Below, piece by piece: positions 7,648 through 15,510 of a DNA stretch of 49,738 nucleotides. Where the stretch lies: positions 1-49,738 of the forward strand of contig CANJPT010000016.1 in the NCBI GenBank assembly GCA_947476195.1, written 5' to 3'. A program made the position numbers and the translations under genes. This stretch comes from Lewinellaceae bacterium. Lineage in GTDB: Bacteria > Bacteroidota > Bacteroidia > Chitinophagales > Saprospiraceae. The notes under the pieces were generated by a model. It worked only from the letters and a program-made list of their open reading frames with translations, searched no databases and was not told the DNA's origin. Each line of letters opens with the position of its first letter. Within the stretch, counting starts at the first letter, position 1.

Positions 7648-8721
7648 TTATTCTTTTTCAATCGCTTGAAGCACACCACGCATGTACCCGAGCGCATAGG
7701 ATTTTCCCGCATGCCAGGGTGCATTGCAACTCATTTCTGGCGTATGGTCCGGGATAATAACACCATTGTATTGATTCTTTTTCAAAATTCGAAGCGCACG
7801 CACCATGTCAATATCCCCCTCATCCACGAAGGCTTCCCGGTAATGCGGCACCTTTCCAATTACGTTTCTAAAATGGATGTAGCCAATGTTTCCGGCAGCG
7901 GAATGCTTGTCGAGCAAATCGTAAAGGTCCCCATCAGGCATCTCCTGCAGGGTGCCCATACAGAACTCAAAGCCATTGGAAGGGCTATTGGAGAGGGACA
8001 AAAGCCGTTCGTATTCCTCAAAATTATGAAATAGCCGGGCCGTTCCGCGCAGTTCCGGTAGTGGTGGATCGTCGGGATGAGCGACCAGGCGAACGCCGCA
8101 CTCCTCGGCGATGGGCAACAATTCACTTAAAAACCAGCGCAGTCGCTCCCACATTTCCACCTTTGTCACAGGTGCAAGGGTTCCGGCAAGGGCATCCTGA
8201 TCGTAGGTCATATTCCATACCATTCCCTTGGGTATAGGCAATTGTGCATTGATTTTGGCTTCGTCGAATACCACCGACATTGCCGCTCCCCTACCCTCCG
8301 GGCCACTTGTCCAACCCCAAACGCCCGCCAGACTAAAGTAATAACCCAATACCGGAATGCCCGCCTTGCCAATATTGCGCAACATAGTCTTCAGGTCTTC
8401 CATTTGCTGATACTTTTTAGGCCCGTCCAAAAGGATGTCGTACCAATGTGCCGGATCAAAGTTTTCAATGGCCGCCCAGGTGAGCCCATGCGATTCGATC
8501 TGTTTTTTCAATGCGAGCAGTTCGTCGAGTTGCCAAAGTTTGCCTTCGTTTGGGGTGAACCCCCAACCGCCAAGATAATTTTGGGTCAAAGAAGGGTTAT
8601 CCCCCCCTTTAATGTAATCGACCAACTGAACCACAATATGGGTGGCTCCACATTGCTTTGCAAATCGAAAATTCTGATCGTTCAGAAGGCTTTTATAGAG
8701 TCCTAAGCCAAGTTTAATCAT
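7648..8721 (-). CDS. uxuA: Mannonate dehydratase
   Basis: Predicted D-mannonate dehydratase (D-mannonate to 2-keto-3-deoxy-D-gluconate), a TIM-barrel metal enzyme. The 357 residues start MIKLGLGLYKSLLND and show the family's metal-ligand segments: LVAHPDDPPLPELRG, FCMGTLQEMPDGD, YIHFRNV and the adjacent HYREAFVDEGDIDM. It is the first gene of the minus-strand operon. A perfect -7 element TACCTTTG ends only 4 nt before the ATG, so the message may be leaderless. No uronate isomerase or KDG kinase/aldolase is in the window. Assignment is strong; whether mannonate comes from mannose oxidation or from glucuronate is open. Confidence 0.92.
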   Translation of the reverse strand: MIKLGLGLYKSLLNDQNFRFAKQCGATHIVVQLVDYIKGGDNPSLTQNYLGGWGFTPNEGKLWQLDELLALKKQIESHGLTWAAIENFDPAHWYDILLDGPKKYQQMEDLKTMLRNIGKAGIPVLGYYFSLAGVWGWTSGPEGRGAAMSVVFDEAKINAQLPIPKGMVWNMTYDQDALAGTLAPVTKVEMWERLRWFLSELLPIAEECGVRLVAHPDDPPLPELRGTARLFHNFEEYERLLSLSNSPSNGFEFCMGTLQEMPDGDLYDLLDKHSAAGNIGYIHFRNVIGKVPHYREAFVDEGDIDMVRALRILKKNQYNGVIIPDHTPEMSCNAPWHAGKSYALGYMRGVLQAIEKE

Positions 8722-8725
8722 GTAC

Positions 8726-8733
8726 CAAAGGTA
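8726..8733 (-). promoter_or_regulatory. -7 promoter element TACCTTTG of the uxuA operon
   Basis: Exact match to the Bacteroidota TAnnTTTG element on the minus strand, with only GTAC between it and the uxuA ATG. Transcription would be expected to start at or within a few bases of the start codon. No clear TTG -33 element was seen. Confidence 0.6.
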
Positions 8734-8826
8734 GGTTTTTTAATTTTTTAATACGGGAAGAAATTAATTTTATTTGCAGGAATCTGCATACCTTTCGAGA
8801 GTCATTTATTCACAATAAAACCCTGT

Positions 8827-9981
8827 ATGACAGTCTCTTATTTAAAGGTTTGCCATTCCATTTTCGTCATCGTCTTTTTAAGTTGGATCACCATGACCCC
8901 TGCATGTAAGGACGAAACTGACGACTTTACTTCTGGAAATTTTTATCCTATTGATCCCAATACGGTAACACCAGATACGACGAAAGACACTACCGTCATT
9001 GTGGTGCCAAGCTGCTGGGAAGCACCCATTTCTGTTAGTTTGGCGACGGATTTTAATCAACTTTTTACACGCTACGGTGGTGGTTGGACTGGCGGTGATG
9101 CTACCTACTCCATCCCTTTGCCCGATGGACGTATTCTTTGGCTTTTTGGCGATAGCTTTATGGGCAGTGTTAAGCCTGACCGGAGCCGGACGGGCAGTCC
9201 CTTTAAACGAAATGCGTTTGTGGTACAGGATGGCAATAATTTGACCACTTTGACCGGTGGATCGAATGCTTATTTGGTTCCAACGGATGCCAGTTGGTGG
9301 TATTGGCCTGGTCATGGGTTGGCTTATGGTGACACCCTGCAGGTGCTAATGTTCGGCTTTAAATCAACGGGCGGCGGTGCCTGGGACTTCGCTTATGCGA
9401 GTCTGGATGTGGCTACTTTTCATTTACCTGATTTTACCCTGATTTCTCTTGAACGCAAGGTGACTGACCCTGCAACCAATTATGGCGCTTGTGTTTTGGA
9501 AGACGGCGGCTATACTTATCTATATGGTACAGAGAAGGTTGGACTTTCAAAATTCATGCACGTTGCACGCGTACAGGGCCATGATCTGAACGGCGTTTGG
9601 GAATATTTCAATGGGATAAACTGGACGACGGATCCGGTAAAAAGCGCCCGGGTATTTGCTAATGTTTCAGACCAATTTTCGGTATTCAAGCAAAACAGTA
9701 AATTCTATTTATTGACCCAGCACCACATCTTTGGCAGTGAGATCTACATCTATGATTCTGATCAACCGACTTTAGGTTTCGCCCACAAAAGAACCGTGTA
9801 CTGTACGCCTCAATCCAACCAGGGTAACCTCTTCACCTACAATGCTTTTGCCCATACGGAGTTTTCGAGCAATGGTGAATTGTTGGTATCCTATAATGTG
9901 AATAGTTTTGTGTTTGCTGATGTATTTTCAAATGCTGACAATTATCGCCCGTTTTTTGTGCGGGTAAAAGGCTGGGAATAA
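8827..9981 (+). CDS. DUF4185/DUF5005-like propeller lipoprotein (first of tandem pair)
   Basis: Exported protein of 384 residues; N-terminal hydrophobic segment followed by TPACKD, a plausible lipobox cysteine. A Thr/Asp-rich linker (about residues 30-60) leads to a beta-propeller-like domain with GGDATYSIPLPDGR, LWLFGDSFMG, NYGACVLEDGG, YLYGTEK and SYNVNS. This acidic propeller pattern resembles DUF4185/DUF5005 proteins; some DUF4185 members are glycoside hydrolases (D-arabinanases). It is the paralogue of the next gene, 1 nt away, and is divergent from the uxuA operon. Probable cell-surface carbohydrate-active or binding protein; the enzymatic role is inference. A weak -7 element TACCTTTC lies at 8789-8796. 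Confidence 0.7.
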   Translation: MTVSYLKVCHSIFVIVFLSWITMTPACKDETDDFTSGNFYPIDPNTVTPDTTKDTTVIVVPSCWEAPISVSLATDFNQLFTRYGGGWTGGDATYSIPLPDGRILWLFGDSFMGSVKPDRSRTGSPFKRNAFVVQDGNNLTTLTGGSNAYLVPTDASWWYWPGHGLAYGDTLQVLMFGFKSTGGGAWDFAYASLDVATFHLPDFTLISLERKVTDPATNYGACVLEDGGYTYLYGTEKVGLSKFMHVARVQGHDLNGVWEYFNGINWTTDPVKSARVFANVSDQFSVFKQNSKFYLLTQHHIFGSEIYIYDSDQPTLGFAHKRTVYCTPQSNQGNLFTYNAFAHTEFSSNGELLVSYNVNSFVFADVFSNADNYRPFFVRVKGWE

Positions 9982-9982
9982 A

Positions 9983-11164
9983 ATGAAACCATACTTTGCT
10001 TTCGTATTTTTCGTGATCGTACAGGCTTGTTCAATCAAACCGGGTGCATCACTACCTCCAAAAGAACTCCATTACTCTGTCAAAGCTGCACCGGAGTGGA
10101 CGAACCTGTTTTACCGCCAATCTGGCTGGTTTGGGGCGGATGGTATTTTCTCTATTCCCCTGAGTGGGGTAGATAAGGTTGGCAATGATGGAAACCGCGA
10201 AACACTGCTGCTTTTCAGCGATACCTATATCGGAGAAGTGGAAAACGGCAAGCCTAAGCCTGGTAATACGATGGTCAACAATACTGTAGCCATCGTAAAA
10301 GGCAATTCAGCCCATTCAGACAGCATCCAATTCTATTACAAAAAAGACCCGTCTGAAGTGCCTCAAACCTTTTTTGTGCCCAAAAATACAGAAGGAAAAA
10401 AAGAACATTTCTGGTTAGGAGATGGCTTTGTAAACCAGGATCGGGACAACACGCTCTATCTTTTTGCCTACCACATTCAAGTAACCGGCCCTGGGGTTTT
10501 CGACTTTCTTGAGCCAGATGTATCGCTTTTAGCAATTCCTAAGGCACATTCCCGCCCGCCCTTTGAGCAGCAGCGGCAAATTAAAACACCCCTTCACCTC
10601 AACATTCCGGCCCTTGGTGAAGGCAATTTTGGTGCGGGTGTTTTGGTCAATACCCAGTGGGCTGGCGCGCCAAATCCAGATGGCTATGTGTACGTATATG
10701 CCTGTATTGGGAAAGATAAAAACCTTGTAGCCGCACGGGTAAAATCCAAAAACTTTGAAAAATTTGAAAAGTGGCAATACTGGAACGGAATGGAATGGAC
10801 ACCCGATATCCTGCAATTGAAAGCAATCACCAATGCCGTTTCCAATGAGCTAAGTGTCACGCCGCTATCCGATGGCCGATTTGCGCTGATTTTTCAGGTA
10901 ATGGGGTTGTCGGACAAGGTCGGAATGCGCATCGGTGACAGCCCGGTGGGGCCATTTGGTGCGATCCAGGAAATTTGGCGCACTCCGGAAATGGACGACG
11001 GGCTTTTTTGTTACAATGCAAAAGCCCATCCAAATCTATCTAAACCGGGCGAATTGCTCATCAGTTACAATACCATTACACCTGATTTTTGGAACGACAT
11101 CCAAAAGGATGCACATATTTATCGTCCAAGATTTATCAGACTGATCTGGGAAAATAAAAAGTGA
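9983..11164 (+). CDS. DUF4185/DUF5005-like propeller lipoprotein (second of tandem pair)
   Basis: Lipoprotein of 393 residues; short signal MKPYFAFVFFVIVQACS with lipobox VQAC. The domain mirrors the preceding gene: WFGADGIFSIPLSG, LLLFSDTYIG, GNFGAGVLVNT, YVYACIGKDK, WQYWNGMEWTPD and LLISYNT correspond to segments there in the same order, so the two arose by tandem duplication, now much diverged. Start ATG lies 1 nt after the previous stop, indicating one transcript. A strong bidirectional terminator begins inside the stop codon. Convergent with the mannoside locus, so possibly part of the same glycan programme. Catalytic activity not proven. Confidence 0.7.
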   Translation: MKPYFAFVFFVIVQACSIKPGASLPPKELHYSVKAAPEWTNLFYRQSGWFGADGIFSIPLSGVDKVGNDGNRETLLLFSDTYIGEVENGKPKPGNTMVNNTVAIVKGNSAHSDSIQFYYKKDPSEVPQTFFVPKNTEGKKEHFWLGDGFVNQDRDNTLYLFAYHIQVTGPGVFDFLEPDVSLLAIPKAHSRPPFEQQRQIKTPLHLNIPALGEGNFGAGVLVNTQWAGAPNPDGYVYVYACIGKDKNLVAARVKSKNFEKFEKWQYWNGMEWTPDILQLKAITNAVSNELSVTPLSDGRFALIFQVMGLSDKVGMRIGDSPVGPFGAIQEIWRTPEMDDGLFCYNAKAHPNLSKPGELLISYNTITPDFWNDIQKDAHIYRPRFIRLIWENKK

Positions 11165-11209
11165 CTGGAAACCAGCAGGCCTTGAATTGCCTTTCTGGTT
11201 ACCAGTCAC
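11161..11209. terminator. bidirectional terminator between convergent genes
   Basis: Long hairpin: GTGACTGGAAACCAG at 11161-11175 pairs with CTGGTTACCAGTCAC at 11195-11209 (14 of 15 pairs), with an inner AGGC/GCCT pairing. It begins one base before the stop of the second propeller gene and lies 24 nt past the stop of the opposing lipoprotein gene. Confidence 0.85.
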
Positions 11210-11233
11210 GAATAAAAACTCAGTGGTCAGGCA

Positions 11234-12040
11234 CTATTTAGGTTGTGCAGTCCACTCAAACGTCCAGTCGTAAATAATACAACCAAACACCGTCAAATCA
11301 ACGGTTTGTTTGGAGAGTATTTTAGAATTGTTGGCGGTTGAAATTTTGTAAACCTCCACTAAAATGTCCGCTGGATCGAAAACGTTCGGTGACTTCATCG
11401 TCAACTCTGTTTCATCTGCATTAAGCGTCCAGGTATCCCCTACCCGGAAACCATCGAATTGGCAAGATCCTGAGCCGCCTGTAATTGGACCGTACTCCAA
11501 CTTGAAAGTACCATTAGAATTGAAGACAAAATAGTTGTCTTTTTCGCAGTCAACTATTTGCTCCGTTTCTGGATCGCTGGCAGCACATTTTCCAAGTTTA
11601 GATTTCCACAACCAATTGTAGGTGGTCAACAAATAAGCAACACTCGCTTCAGTTGTGATGATGAAATCAGCCGTAGCTGTTTTGCCGTCGTTGTCTTCCG
11701 CAACAAATTTGAAGCGAATCGGGGTGGTAAGCCCTTCTGCTGACAAGACATAATCATGCGTGTGTGTCAATTCGGTGAGTGTTTCTGTACCAGCGGTACC
11801 AAAAGAAGCATCCACGTCAACACCTTTGTACTTGGTAATTTTCAAGGACTTCAATCCAGCAGAAGCTGAAACGGTGGCCGTAGTAGACGCCGTTGCACCG
11901 ATTTTTCCAGAAAAGGAAGTGGCCGAAAGAGTGATGGTAGGCGCTGGCTTTTCCTCCTCTTTTTTGCAAGAGTTGAACCAGATTGTTGCTGACACCAACA
12001 GACCTGTGAGTAAGAGTGTAAGAGAATTTTTGAATTTCAT
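11234..12040 (-). CDS. surface lipoprotein of unknown function at the end of the mannoside locus
   Basis: Lipoprotein of 268 residues: signal peptide with lipobox FNSC followed by KKEEEK, an acidic-rich start common in exported Bacteroidota lipoproteins. An Ig-like region (about 30-130, TITLSATSFSGKIG to FIITTEAS) is followed by a region with YNWLWKSKLGKC, a Cys pair and YFVFNSNGTFKLEYG, resembling lipocalin-like lipoproteins. It occupies the SusE/SusF-like position but is far downstream of susCD, after the FG-GAP gene (51 nt gap). May bind glycan at the cell surface; no family assigned with certainty. Confidence 0.6.
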   Translation of the reverse strand: MKFKNSLTLLLTGLLVSATIWFNSCKKEEEKPAPTITLSATSFSGKIGATASTTATVSASAGLKSLKITKYKGVDVDASFGTAGTETLTELTHTHDYVLSAEGLTTPIRFKFVAEDNDGKTATADFIITTEASVAYLLTTYNWLWKSKLGKCAASDPETEQIVDCEKDNYFVFNSNGTFKLEYGPITGGSGSCQFDGFRVGDTWTLNADETELTMKSPNVFDPADILVEVYKISTANNSKILSKQTVDLTVFGCIIYDWTFEWTAQPK

Positions 12041-12091
12041 GTTGAAAAAGTTTATGTGTGAATGAAAATTGATTTACAACTTATGTTTGTT

Positions 12092-15000
12092 TTATAGAAT
12101 GCGCCTGGACTTTTCAGTTGTTGGGAAATAACGGCTGTTCTGACCAAACTGTTCAGAAGATGTATGGAATTCAAATGCCTGCATTTGCCCGTTATTGACC
12201 CCGGCAAGAACCATCTGCTTGCCTGACTGCAGGGTTAGCATGGCCAGACTTTTGCCAACACCGGCTACAAAAAAGCCACTCCGGGTCGCATCCACCGGTT
12301 GAAAACTGCCCGATCCGTTGCCAAGCAAAAGCAAGCCTTTGAAGGCATCATAGCGTCCAGACAAAACATTGGGCGAAAAGGAATTACCCACCAACAGAAG
12401 GTCAGGGCGTGAATCGCTATTAAAATCAGTACAGAGTATGGCATTGATGGGCGAAGTTTGAGCCAGCACAGGCAATGAATTGATTGAAAACCGTCCGTTT
12501 TTCTGGATAAAACAAGCGGATTGCAGAAATTGACAGCTTTTGGAATACGTAGCTGCCAAGGCTTCCTTCCCAAACATTTCCTGCACCGAAGCCGCCGCAT
12601 ATAAAGCATATCGGGGGTATTTATTCCCAAGCCCACCGATTTGCGACAGCAGGTCATTCCTTTGGTGAACCGGTTTTTCTTTCCCTTCGACCTGCCTGCA
12701 AAGGATGGCGTCGAGACTGCCATTTCCATCAAAATCTTTGGCATAAATGCGCATGGGCTGCTGCTCCGTTGCCCGGTATTTTGTATTCAGGCCAAGGTTA
12801 CCCACTACAAAATCCAAGTCTCCATCGCCGTTCAAATCGTGTATGTTGAGCGAAGTCCACCAGCCAGAGGTTTGAGCCAAGCCCATTTCCTTTGTTGCAT
12901 CTAAAAGCTTACCCTGTTTATTTTTAAATACTGAAACGGGCATCCATTCTCCCACGAGAACAAGATCTGGAGATCCATCTTTGTCTACATCTGCCCATTG
13001 AGCAGCCGTGACAATGCCTGGCCGCTCCAGGCCGGGACAGTTGGTAGCAGTAATATCAGAAAACTGACCATGATCATTGCGCAATAAATAGCTGCGACTT
13101 GGCAAGGGGTAATATCCTGGTTCTGCACTCCCTCCGACAAACAAGTCAAGGTCACCATCCCCATCAAAATCAGATGCAGTGACACATGTGCCGGGCGTAT
13201 GCATCTTTGGGAGGGTATTGTTCGATAATTTCAGATTTCCGGCCCCGACATTCAAATACAATCTGTCTTGATAGAAGGGACTGTCCGCTTCCCACTCACA
13301 ACTTCCGCTTACCACGTAAAGATCCATCTGCCCATCACCATTGGCATCAAAAATAAGTGCGCCTGTGTCCTCGTACGCCTTTGCATCAGGGAGTTCTTTG
13401 GGGGTAAAATGTCCATCCTTGCCTTGATAGAATATACGTCCCGATTGTCCCTTGCCGCCACCCGTATAAAAATCTTCCAAGCCATCCCCATTCAGGTCAC
13501 CGGTCGTTATCGTTGGGCCGTTTTCAGAAAACTGGTGTGGAAGGAGGGGCTGGTACTGAAAATCATTAAAGACCGATTCCTGGTGCACAAAATCAATGCC
13601 GAGGCCATTACGCAGCCCTTCCATAATAGCCACAGGCGAATGCGTAGATTTTTGAGCAACTGGCTTTGCATCTGCCTGTTTCAAGGTTAGGGTTCGATTG
13701 GCCGAAATACTGGTCAATACCTCACAATTACCGTTGATCCAACAGATTTCAAGGGTATCAATGCTTGAAATTTTACCCAAACCCGCATGCAATTCACCTG
13801 TCACAGAAGACATAAAACCCCGAACCGTATATTGCTCCAAATACTGCCGCTGCCCGCCTGATATGATGGATATTCTGGCTCCTATACCAATCGAATTTCC
13901 TGACAAGCCTTCTAATTTGAGATTCAAGTAGTTGTTTTTCAATAATTCATCTGCCTTGTTTTCATAAACAAAAGCTGCCTCATTTATATTATTCACCACC
14001 AAATCAAGGTCGCCATCCTGATCCAGATCAGCATAGGCGGCTCCATTCGAGCAGGAGGCCTGCTCCATGCCCCAAAGTGCTGACTTTTGGGCAAAAGTCA
14101 AATCCTGATTGTTCTGAAAAATACAGTTGGGCAAGCGTTTTCCTTTAAGCTGTCTGATTTTGGGCATCATTTGGCGGTCTACTTCAGCACGATCTTTAAA
14201 CATAGAAAGATTATTGGTGTAATCAATAAAATCCTTGTCTGTGATATTGCGCAGGTACCCATTGGTTATGTACAGATCTTTCCAGCCATCATTGTCGAAA
14301 TCGGCAAAAAGGGGTGCCCAACTCCAATCGGTAGCAGAAATACCTGACAATTGACCAATTTCAGCATAGACGGTGGACGGAGGAGACAAATTACTTACAG
14401 CCGTTTTATCTGCGTTTGCCTGTCCACTGTTCATCGCCAATTGAAGTGTGTTTCGCATATACTGTGGCTCATAACCAGCCTGTTCTATGAGTTGCCATTT
14501 GTCCCAGGTTACGGCTCCGGCCATTGTCTTTTGGCTATAATCGGCTTCCGGCAACATATCCATCGTAACGAGGTCAGGCCGGGCGTCGTTGTTAAAATCT
14601 GCAAAATCACAGCCCATCCCGTTGTAACTCTGGTGGCTGAAATAGTTGGAGATTTGGTTTGAAAACCCCTTCCCTTGCTCGTTGATATATAGTATATCGT
14701 TGAAAATAAAGTCATTGGAGATGTATATATCCTCCCAGCCGTCGCCGTTCACATCACTGATGGCAATACCCAGACCGTAGCCCTCGGTAAGAATTCCCAG
14801 TGCTTTGGTTTTATCCGTAAAAGTTTGGTTTCCGTTATTTTGGTAAAAATGATCGTTGCTGCTGCCTTCACCGTGTGTCTTTTTGAGCAACGGCGTGTTC
14901 ACGGTTTCCCTTTCGTTGGCGTGGTTCATGACATAGAGGTCGAGATCACCATCGTGGTCATAATCGAAAAATGCTGCTTGGGTGGAATAGCTCGTATCAG

Positions 15001-15493
15001 CAATGCCATAATCATTTGCTGCTTCCCTAAATGACAACACCTGCTGTTTTCCCTGATTGATGAACAGCAGATTTTTTCGCTGCTCCGGCTTCGGATACCC
15101 GGCAGTACAGACATAAATATCCATCCATCCATCTCCATTCACGTCTGAAATGCTGACGCCCGTACACCACTGAGTGGTACTTAACCCTGCTTGTTGCGTT
15201 ATATCTTCAAATTTTAGTCCCCCTTTATTTAGGTAAAGTCGGCAGGATCTTTCGTTCCCCGTGAAGAAAACATCCTCCAGCCCGTCATTGTTAAAATCTG
15301 CGATGCCTACGCCTCCACCGTTGTAATAATAGAGGTAGTTGAGAATATTCAGGCTGTCGCTTTCTGCCAAGGTATTGGCGAAATCAATGCCCGTACGCGT
15401 GGGCGACAAGAGTTGAAATAAAGCGGGCTCAGTTCTTTTGCACGCGCAAAAGAATTGAATAAGCAGTAGCAAAATGTAGACTCGCTTTACCAT
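12092..15493 (-). CDS. FG-GAP/VCBS-repeat, ASPIC/UnbV-domain lipoprotein
   Basis: Large exported protein (1133 residues). Signal peptide MVKRVYILLLLIQFFCACK with a cysteine lipobox. The body carries many Asp-rich FG-GAP calcium-binding repeats, e.g. GIADFNNDGLEDVFF, SDVNGDGWMDIYV, DYDHDGDLDLYV and DFDGDGDLDLFV. An ASPIC/UnbV domain sits in the middle (about residues 520-610: GNSIGIGARISI, QYTVRGFMSS, LHAGLG), followed by a second set of repeats. The likely start is ATG 15493, 18 nt after the GH92 stop and preceded by AAGG; an upstream ATG at 15514 overlaps GH92. Such proteins are frequent near susCD in Bacteroidota but their role is not settled. Probably surface-exposed. Confidence 0.8.
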   Translation of the reverse strand: MVKRVYILLLLIQFFCACKRTEPALFQLLSPTRTGIDFANTLAESDSLNILNYLYYYNGGGVGIADFNNDGLEDVFFTGNERSCRLYLNKGGLKFEDITQQAGLSTTQWCTGVSISDVNGDGWMDIYVCTAGYPKPEQRKNLLFINQGKQQVLSFREAANDYGIADTSYSTQAAFFDYDHDGDLDLYVMNHANERETVNTPLLKKTHGEGSSNDHFYQNNGNQTFTDKTKALGILTEGYGLGIAISDVNGDGWEDIYISNDFIFNDILYINEQGKGFSNQISNYFSHQSYNGMGCDFADFNNDARPDLVTMDMLPEADYSQKTMAGAVTWDKWQLIEQAGYEPQYMRNTLQLAMNSGQANADKTAVSNLSPPSTVYAEIGQLSGISATDWSWAPLFADFDNDGWKDLYITNGYLRNITDKDFIDYTNNLSMFKDRAEVDRQMMPKIRQLKGKRLPNCIFQNNQDLTFAQKSALWGMEQASCSNGAAYADLDQDGDLDLVVNNINEAAFVYENKADELLKNNYLNLKLEGLSGNSIGIGARISIISGGQRQYLEQYTVRGFMSSVTGELHAGLGKISSIDTLEICWINGNCEVLTSISANRTLTLKQADAKPVAQKSTHSPVAIMEGLRNGLGIDFVHQESVFNDFQYQPLLPHQFSENGPTITTGDLNGDGLEDFYTGGGKGQSGRIFYQGKDGHFTPKELPDAKAYEDTGALIFDANGDGQMDLYVVSGSCEWEADSPFYQDRLYLNVGAGNLKLSNNTLPKMHTPGTCVTASDFDGDGDLDLFVGGSAEPGYYPLPSRSYLLRNDHGQFSDITATNCPGLERPGIVTAAQWADVDKDGSPDLVLVGEWMPVSVFKNKQGKLLDATKEMGLAQTSGWWTSLNIHDLNGDGDLDFVVGNLGLNTKYRATEQQPMRIYAKDFDGNGSLDAILCRQVEGKEKPVHQRNDLLSQIGGLGNKYPRYALYAAASVQEMFGKEALAATYSKSCQFLQSACFIQKNGRFSINSLPVLAQTSPINAILCTDFNSDSRPDLLLVGNSFSPNVLSGRYDAFKGLLLLGNGSGSFQPVDATRSGFFVAGVGKSLAMLTLQSGKQMVLAGVNNGQMQAFEFHTSSEQFGQNSRYFPTTEKSRRIL

Positions 15494-15510
15494 TATTACC
15501 TTAACAACAA

